Origin: Onishia niordana
GTDB lineage: Bacteria > Pseudomonadota > Gammaproteobacteria > Pseudomonadales > Halomonadaceae
Reading direction: 5' to 3'
NCBI RefSeq assembly: GCF_004798965.1
Contig: NZ_SDSD01000002.1
Span: 1-64,000, forward strand
Length of the DNA stretch: 64,000 nucleotides
Made by a program: the position numbers and the translations under genes
Shown: piece after piece, positions 17,868-27,500 of the stretch
How the letters are laid out: every line of letters starts with the position of its first letter
Position numbering within the stretch: the first letter of the stretch is position 1
The notes under the pieces: generated by a model
Told to the model about the DNA's origin: nothing
Seen by the model: only the letters and a program-made list of their open reading frames with translations
Database searches by the model: none

Positions 17868-19586
17868 ATGCGATTCTTCAACAACATGACCGTCAAGCTC
17901 AGTGGCTCATTAGTATTGATCGCCTTCACGCTCATCCTGGTGGCCAGTGCCGGTCTCGGGTTCTTCGCCAATCACTACAGCCGCCAGGCCTTCGGTACCC
18001 TCAACCAGATCAACGTCGAACAGGCACAGGCGCTCAACCAGGCCTACGTCGACATGCTGCGCGCCCGAGTGGAGATGAACCGCGCCGCTCAGCTGACGCG
18101 CAAGCCCTCCTTCAACCGCCCCGGGCCAGTCATCGAACGCGCCGAACGCCTGATGGTGACGGCCGAGACCGCCTTCCAGCGTTTCCTGGCGATTCCCGCC
18201 CAGCCGAATCAGGCCGAGGCCATCGACACCCTCAAGCGTCGCTTCCAGTCTTTGCTCAACACCGGCCTGTCACTGCAGCTGATGGTCCTCGAAGAGGGTA
18301 ATATTGGCGCCTACGACTCCGGCCAGTCACGGGTGAGCGACATGAGCGAGGCCTTCATGGAGAGCGCCGATGCCTTCTTCGCGGCCTCACGAGACAGCGG
18401 CAACACCCTCGCCGCGCAATTCGAGCGCATGGCCAGCGGCATGAATGCGGCCATGGCCGGCGCCCTGGCCATCGCCCTGCTGATCGTACTGGTCACCGTC
18501 TGGGGGGTCTCGGTCAACGTCATCCGCCCGTTGCGCCGGCTCGTCGGGCACTTCCGTCATATGGCCGCAGGCGATCTGTCTCAGCCCATCGAGAACGAAG
18601 GCAACAACGAGATCGGCCAGCTTTATCATGAACTCTCTCGCATGCAGCAGTCCCTCGCCTCTACCGTGGGGCGGGTACGCGACAGCAGCGCCACCATCCT
18701 CGATAGCACCCAGCGCTCTAACGAGGGCAACCAGGAACTCTCCTCGCGTACCCAGCAACAGGCCTCATCGCTCGAGCAGACCGCAGCCAGCCTCGACCAA
18801 CTGACCGCCACCGTGGCTCACAACGCCGACCATTCGCGCCAGGCAGCATCGCTTGCCGCAAAAGCTAGCGGCAAGGCTCGCGCTGGTGGCGAGGTGATCG
18901 GCACCTTCGTCGACACCATGAGCGAGATCCACGAGCGCTCGGCTCAGATTCATGAGGTCCTCAGCCTCATCGACAATATCGCCTTCCAGACCAACCTGCT
19001 GGCCCTGAATGCCTCCGTCGAGGCCGCCCGGGCAGGCGAGCATGGTCGTGGCTTCGCGGTGGTGGCCGGCGAGGTACGCTCGCTGGCCTCCCGCAGCGCC
19101 AGTGCCGCCACTGACGTGCGCCAACTGATCGATGACTCGCGCCAGAGCCTTGAGCGCGGCAATGCCCTCTCGGCACAGGCCAGCGACGGCATGCAGACGG
19201 TCATCGCCGCAATCGGCCAGGTCAACGACCTGATGGAACAGATCGCCGAGGCCACCGACGAGCAGCATCGTGGCATCGAGCAGCTCAACCAGGCCATGAA
19301 TCAGATGGAAGCGGTCACCCAGCACAACGCCCAGCTGGTCGAGCAGGCGACCCAGGGGGCGATGTCGCTGGAAGATGAAGCCGAGCAGATGCGCCGCTTC
19401 GCCGCTCGCTTCACCCTAGATGAGGGTCTTGCCGCAGGCGACGAGGCTGAGGACGCGAATGCCGAGGGTGCCCCCGAGCGCACCGCGGCCGACACTCGGT
19501 CAAACTGGACGCCCCGCATGCTTGCCGGTGGCAGGGATCAGCAACCAAGCACGTATACCCAGCACGACGCGGCCTTGCTACAGTGA
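17868..19586 (+). CDS. Methyl-accepting chemotaxis protein
   Basis: The 572-residue receptor has a membrane helix at residues ~10-32 and a periplasmic four-helix ligand domain of the Tar type (residues ~33-188). A second helix (~190-212), a HAMP region and the long signalling coiled coil follow. The kinase-contact hairpin is recognisable as NIAFQTNLLALNASVEAARAGE and HGRGFAVVAGEVRSLASRS. AGGGGA precedes the ATG at 17868; longer in-frame starts are less likely because they lack a signal-anchor. The C-terminus has no NWETF-type CheR tether. The ligand is unknown. Transaldolase follows closely but is probably not functionally linked. Confidence 0.9.
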   Translation: MRFFNNMTVKLSGSLVLIAFTLILVASAGLGFFANHYSRQAFGTLNQINVEQAQALNQAYVDMLRARVEMNRAAQLTRKPSFNRPGPVIERAERLMVTAETAFQRFLAIPAQPNQAEAIDTLKRRFQSLLNTGLSLQLMVLEEGNIGAYDSGQSRVSDMSEAFMESADAFFAASRDSGNTLAAQFERMASGMNAAMAGALAIALLIVLVTVWGVSVNVIRPLRRLVGHFRHMAAGDLSQPIENEGNNEIGQLYHELSRMQQSLASTVGRVRDSSATILDSTQRSNEGNQELSSRTQQQASSLEQTAASLDQLTATVAHNADHSRQAASLAAKASGKARAGGEVIGTFVDTMSEIHERSAQIHEVLSLIDNIAFQTNLLALNASVEAARAGEHGRGFAVVAGEVRSLASRSASAATDVRQLIDDSRQSLERGNALSAQASDGMQTVIAAIGQVNDLMEQIAEATDEQHRGIEQLNQAMNQMEAVTQHNAQLVEQATQGAMSLEDEAEQMRRFAARFTLDEGLAAGDEAEDANAEGAPERTAADTRSNWTPRMLAGGRDQQPSTYTQHDAALLQ

Positions 19587-19618
19587 GGATCTGACTCACT
19601 CGATCATTCAGGATGACC

Positions 19619-20554
19619 ATGACACAGGACAAGCTGACACAGCTTAAAGCTATGACCACGGTGGTCGCCGATACAGGTGACCTGGACGCCATTAAGCGTT
19701 TCCAGCCCACCGATGCCACCACCAACCCCTCGCTGATCCTGCAGGCGGCACAACAGGAAGGCCGTCGCGCCCGGATGGCTGAGCTGGCCCGCCAGAGCAC
19801 CGACATCGACGATGCGTTAGATGCGGTGGCGGTCGAGGTCGGCAGTGAGATCAGTGCCCTGGTACCGGGCTATGTGTCCACCGAAGTCAGCGCACGGCTG
19901 TCTTTCGACACCGACGCCACACTGGCCCGCGCCCATTCGCTGATCGAGCGCTATGAACGGCGTGGGGTCGGCCGCGAGCGTATTCTGATCAAGGTCGCCT
20001 CAACCTGGGAAGGCATTCGCGCCGCCAAGCAGCTCGAGCGTGAAGGCATTCGCACTAACCTGACGCTACTTTTCAACTTTGCCCAGGCTCAGGCCTGTGC
20101 CGACGCTGGCGTGACGCTGGTCTCGCCCTTCGTGGGCCGCATTCTCGACTGGCACAAGGCCCGCGAACCCGAAGCAGACTTCGCAGGCGCCAACGACCCC
20201 GGTGTCCGTTCGGTGCGCGCTATATACGAGCACTACAAGGGACACGGCTACAAGACAGTGGTCATGGGCGCGAGTTTCCGCAATACCGGTGAGATCGAGG
20301 CGCTGTCGGGCTGTGACCGCCTGACCATTTCCCCGAAACTGCTTGGCGAGCTTGCGGAGGACAACGCAGAGTTACCGCGCGCTCTAAGGCCTCAGGACGC
20401 TGAAAGCTCCATGCCCGAGCCGCTAGACGAAAGCGAATTCCGCTGGGCCATGAACGAGGATGCCATGGCCACCGAGAAGCTGGCAGAAGGTATTCGCAAG
20501 TTCATGGACGACCAGCGCAAGCTGGAGGCCCTGCTGGGCGAACTCCGCAAGTAA
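19619..20554 (+). CDS. tal: Transaldolase
   Basis: The 311-residue enzyme exchanges three-carbon units between sedoheptulose 7-phosphate and glyceraldehyde 3-phosphate in the pentose phosphate pathway. The family signatures [13 protein letters not shown] and [20 protein letters not shown] (Schiff-base lysine in IKVAST) are present, as is the late block [20 protein letters not shown]. An ATG at 19613 overlaps the Shine-Dalgarno AGGA, so the ATG at 19619 is preferred. A strong terminator follows. The order transaldolase, STAS protein, PP2C response regulator, MlaA is also found in Pseudomonas, from memory. Confidence 0.95.
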   Translation: MTQDKLTQLKAMTTVVADTGDLDAIKRFQPTDATTNPSLILQAAQQEGRRARMAELARQSTDIDDALDAVAVEVGSEISALVPGYVSTEVSARLSFDTDATLARAHSLIERYERRGVGRERILIKVASTWEGIRAAKQLEREGIRTNLTLLFNFAQAQACADAGVTLVSPFVGRILDWHKAREPEADFAGANDPGVRSVRAIYEHYKGHGYKTVVMGASFRNTGEIEALSGCDRLTISPKLLGELAEDNAELPRALRPQDAESSMPEPLDESEFRWAMNEDAMATEKLAEGIRKFMDDQRKLEALLGELRK

Positions 20555-20602
20555 GCCCGGATAGCGCCTTGGCGGCAATAGGTGCCAAGCATTGCTGCAA
20601 CG

Positions 20603-20641
20603 AAAAGAGGCCCGGTCGATATCGACCGGGCCTCTTTTTTT
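20603..20641. terminator. Bidirectional terminator
   Basis: A perfect 36-bp palindrome (AAAAGAGGCCCGGTCGAT and its complement) ends in T runs on both strands. It serves transaldolase on the plus strand and, in the other direction, the convergent STAS/PP2C operon. Confidence 0.95.
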
Positions 20642-20767
20642 ATAAGCGGTTCACGCCATTATTCAGCGTCATGCGTCATGGCATGAAAGCGAATCATCTA
20701 ACGGGGTAAGAACCAAGGCTGCGTGCCCCCAGACATAAATAGACCGATGACCGCCGAATCAGACCGC

Positions 20768-21274
20768 CTATTCGCTTGGCTGCCGGTACTGCTCCTCGAG
20801 AAGCTCCACCAGCGGCTGGAATTCCTCGCGATTATGCTCGCTCATGTGCATCAGGATGCGATGCGCTTCAAGAATGCGTTCCTGAAGCACCAGTTCATCG
20901 GCATTGACCAGCGGTAGATCAGCAAGCTCGGCGGGTTCCTGAATAGGCGACTCAACCAGCGTAAAATAATCACCAAAGCCCATGACATCGAGCATACGTC
21001 GCACATCCGGGTTATCGACGACGATGGTTGGGGGCTGGTCGAGCCGGTCGCGAACGGCGAGCGCCACCTTGGCCAGAAATCCCAGCGCCGTGGAGTCCAC
21101 GTTGGTGGCCTCACGCAAATCAACCATGACGGTTTGCAGACCCGGCATCTCGGCCAGCCGTTGCGCCTGAGTATCCAGCGTGGCACTCAAGGTCAAACGG
21201 ACGTCACCGGATAGCTTGAGTATGAAAACGCCGGAATCAATGGCCGCCTGCAATCGCCCTTCATTCTTCATCAT
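20768..21274 (-). CDS. STAS-domain anti-sigma factor antagonist
   Basis: The ~168-residue protein has a STAS domain (residues ~10-105). Its switch site is VDSTALGFLAKVALAV, where the serine/threonine pair after VD is the expected phosphorylation site of anti-anti-sigma proteins. A ~50-residue acidic helical tail follows (ELADLPLVNADELVLQERILEAHRIL). It starts inside the last codons of the PP2C gene (overlap at 21261-21274), which implies translational coupling. The natural model is that the phosphatase dephosphorylates this STAS protein, freeing it to bind an anti-sigma or similar partner. The alternative start at 21271 differs by one residue. Confidence 0.88.
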   Translation of the reverse strand: MMKNEGRLQAAIDSGVFILKLSGDVRLTLSATLDTQAQRLAEMPGLQTVMVDLREATNVDSTALGFLAKVALAVRDRLDQPPTIVVDNPDVRRMLDVMGFGDYFTLVESPIQEPAELADLPLVNADELVLQERILEAHRILMHMSEHNREEFQPLVELLEEQYRQPSE

Positions 21275-22457
21275 TGTCAAAACCGCTCAAGGTCATGATC
21301 GTCAGATCGTCGGGCAGCTCCTCATACTCCGGCGCTTGCCCACTGATAGTGCCCTCGTCGTCCACGGGCAGGCCGTCAATTGCCAGGCTCTCCCGCAGTG
21401 CCGACAGATCGTCGCTTTCAAGCACCAGTCGCTCAAGTTCCTTGAGCCGTCCTTCAAGCGTCCTGCCTGACAAATACTCCAGCACTCCATCTGAACATAA
21501 CCATAGTCGGAAGTTGTGCGGCAACGCACAACTCAACTGAGGATATTCCACATTTGGGAACAGCCCAACCGGCATGCCCTCCCCTTCCAGTGGGGCGACG
21601 CGGCCCTCACTGACCAGCAGCGGCATCGGCAGCTGAGCACCCAGCGAATAGTGAAGTCGATGGGTCTTGTGGTCGATGAGCCCCACAAACATGGCCATAT
21701 GCTTACCGATGCCTGTATCCAGCAGCTCGCGATTCAGATTCGCCAACCAGTCCGCGGCCAAACACTCGGGATGAGTACCATCCCACTCGCCCAGCCAACG
21801 GTTGCACAGGTACTTGAGCAGCACGGTGACAAAGGCAGATGAAGCGCCGTGGCCGGAGACATCGGCAAAATAAAAGACGCTGAAGCGGGCATCAAAGCGC
21901 TGGTAATCGAGAAAATCTCCCGACAAATAAAGCGACGGCGCCAGCCAGTATTCGCACGTCACCCCATCGAGCACCAGCGGACGGGCTGGCAACAGCTTGC
22001 GCTGGATGTGACCACCAGCCTGCTGATCGAGACGCAGCATTGCCAGGTGTGTCTCCAGGCTTTCGTTGAGCTCGGCGAGACGGTCTCGATCGCGCTGATG
22101 CTCCTGCGCCAGACGATGGTTCTCGACCACTTTGGCAATCATTCGTCGCAGGATGTCGCCATGCAGGAGCGGCTCGATGATGTAATCTACCACACCGGCA
22201 TCAACCGCCTTGAGCAAATCGCTATCCAGCCGGCTCTCGGTGACGACCAGCGTCGGCAATCGTGCGGTCAAGGAGGGCCAGTCGCTAGTCGGTACCGAAC
22301 GAACATGGGCGACCACCAGGGCCGTATCCGCCGGCAATTCCTCGGCCCGCTCGGCCGCTATCACCGCAAAAGCACCCTTTGCGACCACCTCGGCCAGATC
22401 GTCACGCGCCTTTCCCGGCAGGTCGAGCACACCGATCAGTATTCTTGGGCTGGCCAT
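21261..22457 (-). CDS. PP2C (SpoIIE) phosphatase with degenerate receiver domain
   Basis: The 398-residue protein has a CheY-like fold (residues ~4-120), a coiled linker (~120-155, HQRDRDRLAELNESLETHLAMLRLD) and a PP2C/SpoIIE phosphatase. The phosphatase metal-binding residues are intact in LSGDFLDY, FADVSGHGASSAF and LWLCSDGVLEYL. In the receiver the phosphoacceptor aspartate position reads AHV (ALVVAHVRSV) and the conserved lysine is replaced by glutamate (DYIIEP), so phosphorylation by a kinase looks impossible. The start at 22457 follows a GGAG-containing sequence. It overlaps the STAS gene, its likely substrate. Control by another ligand or partner is inferred. Confidence 0.88.
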   Translation of the reverse strand: MASPRILIGVLDLPGKARDDLAEVVAKGAFAVIAAERAEELPADTALVVAHVRSVPTSDWPSLTARLPTLVVTESRLDSDLLKAVDAGVVDYIIEPLLHGDILRRMIAKVVENHRLAQEHQRDRDRLAELNESLETHLAMLRLDQQAGGHIQRKLLPARPLVLDGVTCEYWLAPSLYLSGDFLDYQRFDARFSVFYFADVSGHGASSAFVTVLLKYLCNRWLGEWDGTHPECLAADWLANLNRELLDTGIGKHMAMFVGLIDHKTHRLHYSLGAQLPMPLLVSEGRVAPLEGEGMPVGLFPNVEYPQLSCALPHNFRLWLCSDGVLEYLSGRTLEGRLKELERLVLESDDLSALRESLAIDGLPVDDEGTISGQAPEYEELPDDLTIMTLSGFDNDEE

Positions 22458-22543
22458 GCACTCCGTCCCCTCGTCCCTAGACAGATGACCGCGGGAGGGC
22501 GGACCCACACGCGGATTCCTTTCAGGCCGCCATCCGGCGGTCG

Positions 22544-23380
22544 TTACGGCGTCGGAGCCGCCTCGCTGTCCTCACCGTCTGCCTCATCGGCATCCGGCTG
22601 TTCATCGAAGGCAAAATCACTATCGTCAAAGTCGAAATCATCGCTGGCAAACGGATCGTCCCCCATATCGCCGTCGTTGACCTCGAAGCGCCGCTGTTGC
22701 AGCCAGGCATCACGAATAAAGCTGTAGCGATCACCCTGAATCAGGCGTTCCTGATCGAGCAAGCCGGCGCGTTTGTCGACGAGGCGCAGGAAGGTCAGTC
22801 CATAGGCGACCTCATCATCTTCGACGTAGGTCACCGGGTCGGTGTACATGTCTACCGGCAGGCCGGCGGTATCACGCACCGTGCTTGGGCCTAGCAGGGG
22901 CAGCACCAGATAGGGCCCCTCGCCCACGCCCCATACGGCGAGTGTCTGGCCAAAATCTTCCTCACGCCCGGTGATATCCATATCGGTGGCGATATCCACC
23001 AGCCCAGCAAGACCCAAGGTGGAGTTGATCATGAAGCGACCTGTGGCGATGCCGGCATTGCCCCATTTCCACTGCAGTACGCTGTTAAAGGCTGTGCCCA
23101 CCTCACCGAGATTGGAGAAGAAATTACCCACTCCCGTCTGTACCGGCGACGGTGTCACATAGTCATATCCCTGAGCAATCGGCTTAAGGGCATAGCGATC
23201 GAGAGTGTCATTGAAGACGTAGACATTACGGTTGAAGCCTTCCCAGGGATCATCCGGATTACTCTCGGCGGTCTGGGTACTGGCACAGCCAGCCATGCTC
23301 ATCACTGCACCAAGCAGGATGGCCCTGGCCATTATCCCCCGAGCTTCACGGCCCTTCGGCCTACGCGCGTTATCTCTCAT
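22544..23380 (-). CDS. mlaA: MlaA (VacJ) family outer-membrane lipoprotein
   Basis: The 278-residue precursor carries a lipoprotein signal (RAILLGAVMSMAGC, cysteine lipidated) and the MlaA domain. Motifs are DPWEGFNRNVYVFNDTLDRY, NFFSNLGEVGTAFNSVLQ and GPYLVLPLLGPSTVRD. MlaA removes surface-exposed phospholipids from the outer membrane and passes them to the Mla pathway. A 50-residue aspartate/glutamate-rich tail (DFDFDDSDFAFDEQPDADEADGEDSE in the final section) is unusual and fits a halophile. The ATG at 23380 is preferred over upstream ATGs because AAGGGA precedes it. The mla transporter genes are not adjacent. It lies 40 bp after the FabH-like gene. Confidence 0.92.
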   Translation of the reverse strand: MRDNARRPKGREARGIMARAILLGAVMSMAGCASTQTAESNPDDPWEGFNRNVYVFNDTLDRYALKPIAQGYDYVTPSPVQTGVGNFFSNLGEVGTAFNSVLQWKWGNAGIATGRFMINSTLGLAGLVDIATDMDITGREEDFGQTLAVWGVGEGPYLVLPLLGPSTVRDTAGLPVDMYTDPVTYVEDDEVAYGLTFLRLVDKRAGLLDQERLIQGDRYSFIRDAWLQQRRFEVNDGDMGDDPFASDDFDFDDSDFAFDEQPDADEADGEDSEAAPTP

Positions 23381-23420
23381 CGACGTTCCCTTGGCAGTCC
23401 TTGGCATCATTTTACGGTCG

Positions 23421-24542
23421 TCATACACGGCGCACCACGACGCAGCCGGCACTGTAGCCGGCCCCGAAGGAACACACCACCCCCAGCGCACCCGATGGCA
23501 GATCATCCCGGTGCAGATGGAAGGCGATAATAGAGCCTGCTGAGCTGGTGTTGGCATAACGATCCAGAATGATCGGCGCCTGATCCGCGCGTGGCGTCTG
23601 ACCCAGCACCCGGCGCGCGATAAGATCGTTCATGTGGCGGTTGGCCTGGTGCAACCAGAGACGCGACACATCATCGGGCGTTTGTCCCATATCATCCAGA
23701 TGCCCGCGTATGAGCGAGGCCACCAGTGGGCATACTTCCTTGAAAACGCGCCGCCCTTCCTGCACGAAGAGCTTGTCGAGCGCCTGGGGATCGGCATCGG
23801 TGACGCGATTGAGGAAACCGGCGTTGTTGCGAATGGCATTGGAGAACTGCGTGACCAGACGCGTACCGAGGATCTCGAATCGCTCCTCGGCACGCGCCAC
23901 GGCATCCTCTTCGACGAGAAGCGCCGTGCAGGCATCGCCGAAGATGAAGTGACTGTCGCGGTCGCGAAAGTTGAGATGCGCCGAGCAGATCTCGGGGCTG
24001 ACCACCAACACCCGCCTGGCGCTGCCAGCGAGAATCGCATTGCGGGCGGCATCGAGGGCGAAGGTGGCCGAGCTACAGGCCACATTCATGTCATACGCAT
24101 GCCCGAAAGCGCCGAGCGCTGCCTGAAGTTCCACCGCCACCGCAGGGTATGCCCGTTCCAGGTTGGAGCAGGCGACGATCACCAGGTCGATCTCATCGGC
24201 CTGGACGCCCGCCGTGTCCAGTGCCTGTCGGGCCGCCTCCAGACCCATACTGGCCTGAATCGACAGCTCGTCGTTTCCTCGCTGGGGCAGATTGGGGCGC
24301 ATGCGCTGCGGATCCAGAATCCCCTCGGCATCCAGCACGTAGCGACTCAAGATGCCCGAGGCCTTCTCGATAAACTCACTGCTGGAATACGCAAGGGCCT
24401 CATGCTCGCCGGCCGCGATGGCGTCGGCGTGCCGGGCATTGTCGGCGTCCACCCAGGCATTGAAGGCCTCGACCAAGGCGGCATTATCGATGGCATGGGG
24501 CGGCGTGTAGAGCCCGCTGCCGGTGATCACTGCGGTGCTCAT
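23421..24542 (-). CDS. FabH-like beta-ketoacyl-ACP synthase III
   Basis: The 373-residue thiolase-fold enzyme condenses an acyl-CoA with malonyl-ACP. The active-site triad is visible as cysteine in NVACSSATFALD, histidine in WLHQANRHM and asparagine in DRYANTSSAGS. It is about 55 residues longer than housekeeping FabH (317) because of an insertion near residues 25-70. In this it resembles the P. aeruginosa PA3286 type that shunts octanoyl-CoA from beta-oxidation into synthesis; this parallel is from memory. Its ATG overlaps the hrpA stop codon in an ATGA arrangement, so translation is coupled. GGGAGAA lies upstream. Confidence 0.88.
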   Translation of the reverse strand: MSTAVITGSGLYTPPHAIDNAALVEAFNAWVDADNARHADAIAAGEHEALAYSSSEFIEKASGILSRYVLDAEGILDPQRMRPNLPQRGNDELSIQASMGLEAARQALDTAGVQADEIDLVIVACSNLERAYPAVAVELQAALGAFGHAYDMNVACSSATFALDAARNAILAGSARRVLVVSPEICSAHLNFRDRDSHFIFGDACTALLVEEDAVARAEERFEILGTRLVTQFSNAIRNNAGFLNRVTDADPQALDKLFVQEGRRVFKEVCPLVASLIRGHLDDMGQTPDDVSRLWLHQANRHMNDLIARRVLGQTPRADQAPIILDRYANTSSAGSIIAFHLHRDDLPSGALGVVCSFGAGYSAGCVVVRRV

Positions 24543-27500
24543 GAGGTTCTCCCTGTAATTTCTGCCCAGCGCTTCTCGAGGCGCTTGGTGGAAATCGGCA
24601 CCAAGGTGCCAAGCTGTTGGGCAAATAACGAAACGCGCAGCTCTTCTATCCACCAGCCGAATTCGGTCAGCTCCGGGTCTTCCGGTCCGTGGCGCCGTCC
24701 CGCCTCACGCCGCTTGCTGAGGCGCGTCTCGAAGCCCTGAACTTCCTGCATCAACATCTGATCACGGTTGCGTTCTCTTGGCGCCTTCTCAAGACGAATC
24801 TGTGCCGCTTCCATATAGCGCGGATACTGTTCAAGCCAAGCCCCGGCTTCGACCACGAACCCCGGGTGCACCAACCGCTGCATCTGTGCCTTAAGGTCAC
24901 TGTACACCAGTGCCAGGGCAAAGCTGAGGTTGCCCTTCAACGCCTTGGTCACCGCCAGGTGGCCGTTCAAGGCGCGCTCCAGCACGCCCACTAGGTGCTC
25001 ACCATGAGGCAGCAGCTGGTCCTGCGTCTCAGACAGACGCGTCTCGAGTTCATTTCGCGAGCGCGGCAAGGGATCAACCGCCACCACCTGCAGAAAGACC
25101 GCTTCGACCAGATCGTCGACGAGTTGGGCTTTGCTACCCACCTTGGTAAACAGGAGCGCACACTTGTCGACCCCCTTGAGGCGCTTGAGCTCGCGCAGCG
25201 CGTCGGGGGATCGTTCCATCGCCAGGCGCTTGATGCCATGACGATGCGCTTCGCGCGCCTTGACGGGATGTTCGAAGAGCTCGACGGCAAGCCCCTTTGA
25301 GGCCTCGACCAACGCCGGGAAGGCCTCGACACGAATCCCCGCCTGGGTGGTCACCCGCGATTCAGGCAGCGCCGTTTCAGGCAAGTCATCGAGCGCCTGC
25401 TGCTGATCGGTGGCCTGCTCGGCAAGCGCACGAGCGCCCTCGCTTGCCGCCCTGGCGAAGTGCTGCTCAAGCTCTACCGGATCGCGGCCCTCGCCCAGCA
25501 CATTGCCCTGGTGATCCACCACGCTCAGGTTCATGCGCAGGTGCGGCTCCAGCTGATCGACCTGCCAGTCATCGGGGGCGAGACGCAGGCCGGTCTTGAT
25601 CCGCAGGAAGTCGCCAAGGGCGGCGGTCAAAGAGATGTCATCCGGCGTCAGGGTGGCAAGAGCCGCGTCCACCCAATCAGGAATGGGGACTACCTGCCGG
25701 CGCACGGACTTGGGCAGCGATTTCATCAACGCGATGCATTTCTCGCGCAGAAGCCCCGGCACCAGCCATTCGAGCCGTTCGACGGGCAACTGGGAAAGCA
25801 TCGCCGCCGGTACCGTCATGGTCACGCCATCGTCGTTGGCTCCCGGCTCGAAATGATAGTGAAGCGGGTAGCGCACGCCGCCGAGCGTGAGCTCGTGGGG
25901 ATACTGCTGCTCGGTGACATCCTCGGCCCCGCGGGCCATCAATGCCTCACGGTCGAACTTGAGGATGCCGGGATCCTCGGCTTCGGCCTTCTTGCGCCAA
26001 GCCTCGAAGCCCTTGCCGTTGATGATATCGGCGGGCAGACGCTGGTCGTAGAAATCGAACAGCGTCTCCTCGTCGACCAGGATATCCCGCTTGCGGGCAC
26101 GGTCCTCGAGATCCTCGACCTCTTCAATCATCGAGCGGTTATGCGCGAAGAAATCGGCCTTGGTCTGGTATTCGCCCTCGACCAGGGCGCGGCGGATGAA
26201 AAGCTCCCTGGCTTCGGCCGGGGCGATGGGCCCGTAGTGAACCCGGCGGCGGCTGACGATCGGCAGGCCAAACAGCGTCACCTGCTCGAAGGCGACCACC
26301 TGGGCGCGTTTCATTTCCCAGTGGGGCTCACTATAGGTGCGCTTGACCAGATGGCCCGCCAGTGGCTCGATCCACTGCGGCTCGATGCGTGCCACCTCAC
26401 GGGCAAACAGCTTCGATGTCTCGACCAGCTCGCCGGCCATGACCCATTTGGGGCGCTTGCGGCCAAGCCCGGAGCTCGGGTGAATCTGGAACTTGCGATT
26501 GCGGGCACCCAGGTACTCGCGGGTCTCCAGAAGCTGTCCGATGTTCGATAGCAGCCCGGTCAAAAGCGCCTGGTGCAGCGTCGTGGCGTTTTCGCGGCGG
26601 CGCTTGGCTCGCGCCTCATCGTCTTCGGGCAACGGCTCGGGGGAAGGCACCTTGATGTCCATGTCACCGAGCAGCTGACGCAGCTGGCGGAAGGTATCGT
26701 GCCACTCGCGAAGCCGCAGGTAACTCAGGTAATGCTCGCGACACCAGCGACGCAGCTGGTTGCCGGAAAGCTCTTCCCGGGCGGCCTCGAAGCCATTCCA
26801 CAGATTCAACCAGGCGACGAAGTCAGAATCTGGGTCCTTCCAGCGCGCATGGGCCTGATCGGCGGCCTGACGCTTGTCGGCAGGGCGGTCTCTGGGGTCC
26901 TGAATCGCCAGCGCCGAGACCACGATCAAGGTCTCACGCAGACAGCCCGATTCGGCGCCGGCCAGCACCATGCGGGCAAGCCTTGGATCGATAGGCAAGC
27001 GCGCCAGGCGGCGCCCCATGCCGCTCAGGCGGTTACGCTCATCGACGGCGCCGAGCTCGAAGAGCAGCCGGAAACCGTCCTTGATGAAGCGTGAATCCGG
27101 GGCATCAACGAACGGAAAGGCCTCGATCTCGCCGAGTTTTAGCGACAGCATCGACAGGATCACCGACGCCAGGTTGGTGCGCTGGATCTCGGGTTCGGTG
27201 AAGGCGGGACGCGAGAGGTAGTCATCCTCGTCGTATAGCCGAATGCATACGCCCTCGCTGATACGTCCGCAGCGGCCCTTGCGCTGATCCGCACTGGCCT
27301 GGCTGATCGGCTCAATGGGCAGCCGCTGCACCTTGGCGCGGTAGCTGTAACGACTTATGCGCACCAGGCCCGGGTCGATCACGTAGCGGATGCCTGGCAC
27401 CGTCAGCGAGGTCTCGGCAACGTTGGTCGAGAGCACGATGCGCCGTCCGGCATGCGACTGAAAGACCCGGTTCTGCTCGGCGTTGGAGAGCCGTGCATAG

